Shown: positions 61,220 through 64,000 of the stretch, piece after piece
How the letters are laid out: the number at the start of each line of letters is the position of its first letter
Numbering within the stretch: the stretch's first letter is position 1
Assembly: GCA_040112665.1 (NCBI GenBank)
Contig: CP157796.1
Span: forward strand, 622,813-686,812
Direction of reading: 5' to 3'
Source of the DNA: Oceanicaulis sp.
GTDB taxonomy: Bacteria > Pseudomonadota > Alphaproteobacteria > Caulobacterales > Maricaulaceae
Length of the DNA: 64,000 nt
The notes under the pieces: generated by a model
Told to the model about the DNA's origin: nothing
Seen by the model: the letters and a program-made list of their open reading frames with translations, nothing else
Databases searched by the model: none
Program-made: the position numbers and the translations under genes

Positions 61220-61711
61220 TCAGTCTTCAGCTTGCGCGTTCTCGGCCATCCAGGCGTCGAGCGCGGCCTCGGACTCAGCGTAGCCCTCGAGCGCTGCGCG
61301 GATCGCAGCGACATCGTCCTGGCTCAGATCGCCCCGGGCGCGCTCAACCATGTACTGCGGCTCGAGCTCTTCGCCGTTCTCGTCGGTCAGGCCGCTGGCG
61401 AAGCTCATGGCGAGGATGCGCGCGTTTTCGCCTTCGCCTTCCTGAATCAGGAGGGGAACGCCGTGATAGCGCACGAGTTCGAAATCGTTCGCATCGGGTA
61501 CGACCGAGTCGCGCACGCACAGCATGCCCGGCGCGTCCGCGGCGATCGGCGGGCGCTCCATCAGACCGGGCGCGGCGCTTTCGGCGCGAAGCTCGTAATC
61601 GGTGATTTCGGTCGCTTCGGTTCCGTCAGCGCTGAGCTCGTAGCACTGGGCGAAAGCCGCGCCCGGCGCGATTGCCGCAAGCGCGAATGCGGCGACAGCC
61701 GTCTTTTTCAT
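61220..61711 (-). CDS. Secreted protein, unknown
   Basis: A 163-residue protein with a clear signal peptide (1-22, ending AFA-Q). The mature part is very acidic, with a Cys near each end of the first half (QCYELSADG and GMLCVRDSV) that could form a disulfide. I do not recognise it. It sits between coaB (102 bases) and dut on the same strand, a position where other alphaproteobacteria usually have no gene. Confidence 0.65.
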   Translation of the reverse strand: MKKTAVAAFALAAIAPGAAFAQCYELSADGTEATEITDYELRAESAAPGLMERPPIAADAPGMLCVRDSVVPDANDFELVRYHGVPLLIQEGEGENARILAMSFASGLTDENGEELEPQYMVERARGDLSQDDVAAIRAALEGYAESEAALDAWMAENAQAED

Positions 61712-61812
61712 GGGAGTCCCCTCGAGGGTCCGCTTCTGGTCATATGGCCGCAAGCCTATCAGCGCGGGAACGCGCTCTCAAACGGGCCGGGCGCCCGTCC
61801 TGCAGTCGGCGA

Positions 61813-62445
61813 TCAGAGCGAAGCAGCGATTTCGGCGGCCAACCTGCGGGCGATTTCCGCCTTGCCGGCGCGCTCATAGACCGTCTCGCCGTCGGGCCGG
61901 ATGACCAAAGCGGCGTTCTCCGCCCCGCCCATCACGTCGCCGGACACGTCGTTGGCCACGATCCAGTCGCAGCCCTTGCGCAGACGCTTTTCCCGGGCGT
62001 GGCGGGCCACGTCATGGGTTTCCGCGGCGAAGCCCACGACCAGCCGCGGCCGGCGCGGCGGGGCGAGCCCGGCGACGGTCTTCAGGATGTCGGGGTTTTC
62101 GACGAGCTTCAGCGCAGCGAAGCCGGACTTGGCGAGCTTGAGCTTGCGATCGGACATCTCTGCGGGCCGCCAGTCGGCCACCGCCGCGACAGCCACGAAC
62201 ACGTCGGCGGGCAGCGCGCCCTGGACCGCGGCGAGCATGTCGCGCGCGCTTTCCACGCTCACCCGCGTGACGCCGGCCGGCGCGTCGAGCGCGACCGGGC
62301 CGGAGACCAGCGTGACGTCGAAGCCCTCGTCGCGCAGCGCCGCAGCGATCGCATAGCCCTGCTTGCCCGAGGAGCGGTTGGACAGAAACCGCACCGGGTC
62401 GATGGCCTCCAGCGTCGGGCCGGCGGTGACGACGGCGCGCTTCAC
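61813..62445 (-). CDS. coaB: Phosphopantothenate--cysteine ligase (stand-alone CoaB)
   Basis: A 210-residue protein equal to the C-terminal half of the usual CoaBC. VVTAGPTLEAIDPVRFLSNRSSGKQGYAIA is the CTP/substrate region, VAVAAVADWRP and LKLAKSG follow, then VENPDILKTVA and VGFAAET. It joins phosphopantothenate and cysteine. The GTG start at 62445 overlaps the coaC stop by four bases (GTGA), precisely at the domain border of the fused protein. In most bacteria a single bifunctional CoaBC does both steps. The frame continues upstream as an antisense-like shadow without similarity. Confidence 0.88.
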   Translation of the reverse strand: MKRAVVTAGPTLEAIDPVRFLSNRSSGKQGYAIAAALRDEGFDVTLVSGPVALDAPAGVTRVSVESARDMLAAVQGALPADVFVAVAAVADWRPAEMSDRKLKLAKSGFAALKLVENPDILKTVAGLAPPRRPRLVVGFAAETHDVARHAREKRLRKGCDWIVANDVSGDVMGGAENAALVIRPDGETVYERAGKAEIARRLAAEIAASL

Positions 62446-62987
62446 GCCGAACGCAGCGCGTCGAGCACGGCGTCGGCGATGCGCTCGATCTCGGGCAGAC
62501 GGCCCGGCCCGAACTCGCCGCACGCCATTTCGCCCTCGTCGGGCTCCATCACCGTGACGCCGCGCTCGCGCAGGGTGGCGACATTCTGAACGGTGGCGGG
62601 GTGGGTCCACATGCGCACGTTCATCGCCGGCGCCATCAGTACAGGCGTGTCGGTCGCCAGAAGCGTGGTGGTGGCGAGATCGTCGCAGATCCCGCACGCA
62701 TGCTTGGCGATGAGATTGGCCGTCGCCGGACAGACAAGAAGCAGGTCCGCCGAGCGCGAGAGCTCGATATGGCCCATTTCGGTCTCGTCGGTCAGCGAAA
62801 ACAGGTCGTCATAGACCTTGTCGCCCGAAAGCGCGGCCAGGCTCATCGGCGTGACGAACTTTTTGGCCGCCGCGGTCATGACGCAGCGCGTCGCGACGCC
62901 CCGCTTTTTCAGGAGCCGGACGAGTTCGAGCGATTTGTAGGCGGCGACACCGCCGCCGACGATGAGTAGTACGCGCTTGTCCGTCAT
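62442..62987 (-). CDS. coaC: Phosphopantothenoylcysteine decarboxylase (stand-alone CoaC)
   Basis: A 181-residue flavoprotein equal to the N-terminal half of CoaBC. VLLIVGGGVAAYKSLELVRLL, HIELSRSADLLLVCPATAN (catalytic histidine), PAMNVRMW and GEMACGEFGPGRL (with the conserved cysteine) are present, so all active parts remain. It stops with TGA at 62442, where a fused enzyme would continue. ATG at 62987. The GTGA overlap with coaB ensures coupled translation. No frameshift or decay is visible in either half. Confidence 0.9.
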   Translation of the reverse strand: MTDKRVLLIVGGGVAAYKSLELVRLLKKRGVATRCVMTAAAKKFVTPMSLAALSGDKVYDDLFSLTDETEMGHIELSRSADLLLVCPATANLIAKHACGICDDLATTTLLATDTPVLMAPAMNVRMWTHPATVQNVATLRERGVTVMEPDEGEMACGEFGPGRLPEIERIADAVLDALRSA

Positions 62988-63068
62988 GGCCGTCGCCCTT
63001 CGGAAAATCCTGTCCGGCGTTACTAACCCCGCCCGGCCCGCCCGTCACCTGCGGCGGCGGCGGCGGGG

Positions 63069-63476
63069 TCAGGGGGCGTCTTCGAGCCGATACGACCATC
63101 GCTCCAGCCATTCGCGGAAACCGGCCTCGTCCAGCACGCCTTCGGCCAGCGCGAGCACGGTCCCGGTCGCCTCACGCTCAGGCGCGTCGAGATACCAGCC
63201 GTTGATGCGCAGGGTGACATACGCGCAGATGAACGCCATTCGCTTGTTGCCGTCCACAAAGGGATGGTTTCGGGCGATGCCGAACGCGATCGTCGCGGCG
63301 AGTTCGTGAACGCTGGGCGTATCGGCGGCGTAGGCGATGCGGTTGTCGGCGCGAGCGAGCGCAGACCTGAGCCCGCCCTCGTCGCGCAGACCGGCCGCAC
63401 CGCCGGTGACCGCCATTTCACGCTCATACGCGTCCAGCACCGCCTCTATCGGAGGCAGCGCGATCCCGGCGCTCAT
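63069..63476 (-). CDS. doc: Death-on-curing (Doc/Fic) family toxin
   Basis: A 135-residue Fic-fold protein. The active motif HPFVDGNKR lies at 71-79 (H71 catalytic), as in Doc toxins, which phosphorylate EF-Tu in the best-known case. LRDEGGLRSALAR and LAATIAFGIARNHPF are typical of the family. ATG 63476 overlaps the stop of the AbrB-type antitoxin gene by four bases. It interrupts the ubiB-coaBC-dut neighbourhood and ends 81 bases before coaC. Confidence 0.9.
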   Translation of the reverse strand: MSAGIALPPIEAVLDAYEREMAVTGGAAGLRDEGGLRSALARADNRIAYAADTPSVHELAATIAFGIARNHPFVDGNKRMAFICAYVTLRINGWYLDAPEREATGTVLALAEGVLDEAGFREWLERWSYRLEDAP

Positions 63477-63748
63477 TTTGACAGCTCGTCGAGCGTTCGG
63501 GCGTAGCGGCCACGGCATTCGGCGTAGGCGTCCATGACCGCGTCATACGCCCCGCCCGCCGCGCTGATCACCACGCGGCCCTTTTCCGAGCGCACGGTGA
63601 CCGGCGTGTCCGGCGACAGGCCGGCCGCATCCAGCGCCTTGCGCGACAGGGTCACCCCATAGCTGTTGCCGGTCTTTCTGAGCTTGCGTTGCTCTTCGAC
63701 GGGCGTCTTGCCGGGGTCGTGATCGAAGCTGTGATTTTTTTCGCGCAT
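63473..63748 (-). CDS. AbrB/MazE-type antitoxin of the Doc toxin
   Basis: A 91-residue protein. A charged N-terminal 25 residues lead into an AbrB swapped-hairpin domain (KLRKTGNSYGVTLSRKALDAAGLSP to VVISAAGG), the usual DNA-binding fold of MazE/SpoVT antitoxins; the last 25 residues probably wrap the toxin. AGGAGG precedes ATG 63748. It is co-translated with doc. Doc is classically paired with a Phd antitoxin, so this AbrB-Doc pair is a known but less usual combination. It is probably auto-repressed through the palindrome at 63771-63788. Confidence 0.88.
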   Translation of the reverse strand: MREKNHSFDHDPGKTPVEEQRKLRKTGNSYGVTLSRKALDAAGLSPDTPVTVRSEKGRVVISAAGGAYDAVMDAYAECRGRYARTLDELSK

Positions 63749-63766
63749 GGCGGCCTCCTGCGAGAC

Positions 63767-63795
63767 CATATAAGCACAAACGTGCTTACGTTCAA
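63767..63795 (-). promoter_or_regulatory. Sigma-70 promoter of the AbrB-Doc operon
   Basis: On the minus strand TTGAAC (complement of 63790-63795), exactly 17 bases and TATATG (complement of 63767-63772) form a good promoter, 19 bases before the antitoxin ATG. The -35 box overlaps the ubiB stop codon (63792-63794), so the module sits directly on the end of ubiB. Confidence 0.65.
63771..63788. promoter_or_regulatory. Palindromic operator inside the antitoxin promoter
   Basis: TAAGCAC-AAAC-GTGCTTA is a perfect inverted repeat with seven-base arms. It fills the spacer between the -35 and -10 elements and covers part of the -10. AbrB-fold antitoxins repress their own operons by binding such sites, so binding here would block RNA polymerase directly. 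Confidence 0.7.
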
Positions 63796-64000
63796 CCGCC
63801 CGCCTCGAACGCGCCGAAGAAATACGCCGTGATCAGCGCGCCGGCCGCTGCGATCACGATCGCAGTGAGAATGCGGCCCGCCCATTTCTGCGCCAGAACA
63901 CGCGGCCGGATCGGGGGTTCGACCTCGATGGCTTCGGCCGCGCGCGACAGCCGCTCGATCGTGTCCGGCAGGGACAGAAGCGCCTCGTGAATCCGCTTGA
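63792..64000 (-). CDS. ubiB: UbiB C-terminus (partial)
   Basis: The last 68 or so codons of a minus-strand gene that runs past the window end. The visible protein has a helix with ALLSLPDTIERLSRAAEAIE, a proline/arginine stretch, and a hydrophobic tail from about TAIVIAAAGALITAYFF to GAFEAGG, like the membrane-anchoring end of UbiB (ubiquinone biosynthesis atypical kinase). Next genes coaC, coaB and dut are the usual alphaproteobacterial neighbours of ubiB, which strengthens the call. The catalytic part is outside the window. Confidence 0.7.
   Translation of the reverse strand, partial: KRIHEALLSLPDTIERLSRAAEAIEVEPPIRPRVLAQKWAGRILTAIVIAAAGALITAYFFGAFEAGG

Noticed and set aside
61813..62987. 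coaBC as a frameshifted pseudogene
   Set aside because: The break falls at the domain border, both halves keep their active-site motifs, and the GTGA overlap is a normal coupling arrangement.
1..64000. CRISPR array, tRNA or rRNA genes, insertion sequences or integrase with attachment sites
   Set aside because: I saw no regularly spaced repeats, no cloverleaf in the gaps and no transposase or integrase motifs, including around the orphan nuclease and the toxin-antitoxin pair.

Overview
The window is GC-rich (about two thirds G+C by eye), densely packed DNA from an alphaproteobacterium. The gene set and orders fit a dimorphic or prosthecate marine lineage such as Maricaulales/Hyphomonadales: zauP-zapA-6S RNA-ygfA, ubiB-coaC/coaB-dut, an HWE-family histidine kinase and a CtrA-like box. 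This placement is inference; no 16S rRNA is present. I see no rRNA, tRNA, CRISPR array, insertion sequence or integrase. No gene-free stretch exceeds about 230 bases.

Layout. 1-10.2 kb: end of a transaldolase, exoD, a visibly AT-richer orphan nuclease (EVE-like domain plus HsdR-type PD-(D/E)XK), serA, a UDP-glucuronate epimerase, a DUF188 gene, an SGNH-like protein, a YmdB-type phosphoesterase, fpr, ygfA, a probable 6S RNA, zapA and zauP. 10.3-14.3 kb: a first glmM and two unknown proteins, one secreted. 14.2-33.5 kb: a large surface-glycan locus. One side carries a GT2, WbpD, two LpxD-like acyltransferases, two UDP-GlcNAc 2-epimerases (one with a new C-terminal domain), three GT4 enzymes (two with transmembrane segments inserted in the first Rossmann domain), a NodB-like deacetylase and a pentapeptide-repeat protein. 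Facing it is a wbpB-wbpE-wbpA-wzm-wzt operon. 33.5-45.7 kb: nucleotide-sugar supply with galU, glmS, a second glmM, ugd, a ManC-AGE fusion and rfbC-B-D-A (dTDP-rhamnose), with cysQ on the opposite strand between rfbD and rfbA. 45.7-59.8 kb: housekeeping, transport and stress genes, including oxyR facing an ahpC-ahpD operon. 59.9-64 kb: msrA, dut, a secreted protein, coaB and coaC as two overlapping genes, an AbrB-Doc toxin-antitoxin pair inserted in the ubiB-coaBC-dut neighbourhood, and the end of ubiB.

How the genes work together. GlmS and GlmM feed UDP-GlcNAc (glmU is not here). WbpA, WbpB, WbpE, WbpD and a 2-epimerase form a complete route to a UDP-2,3-diacetamido-uronic acid. GalU, Ugd and the epimerase give UDP-GlcA/GalA, ManC-AGE gives GDP-mannose, and RfbABCD gives dTDP-rhamnose. 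The glycosyltransferases use these, and Wzm/Wzt probably exports the lipid-linked glycan. No initiating phosphoglycosyltransferase, O-antigen ligase or export outer-membrane protein is in the window. The most unusual material is the pair of membrane-embedded GT4 enzymes with their pentapeptide and extended-epimerase partners, the orphan EVE-HsdR nuclease, and the AbrB-Doc module with its promoter-embedded operator.
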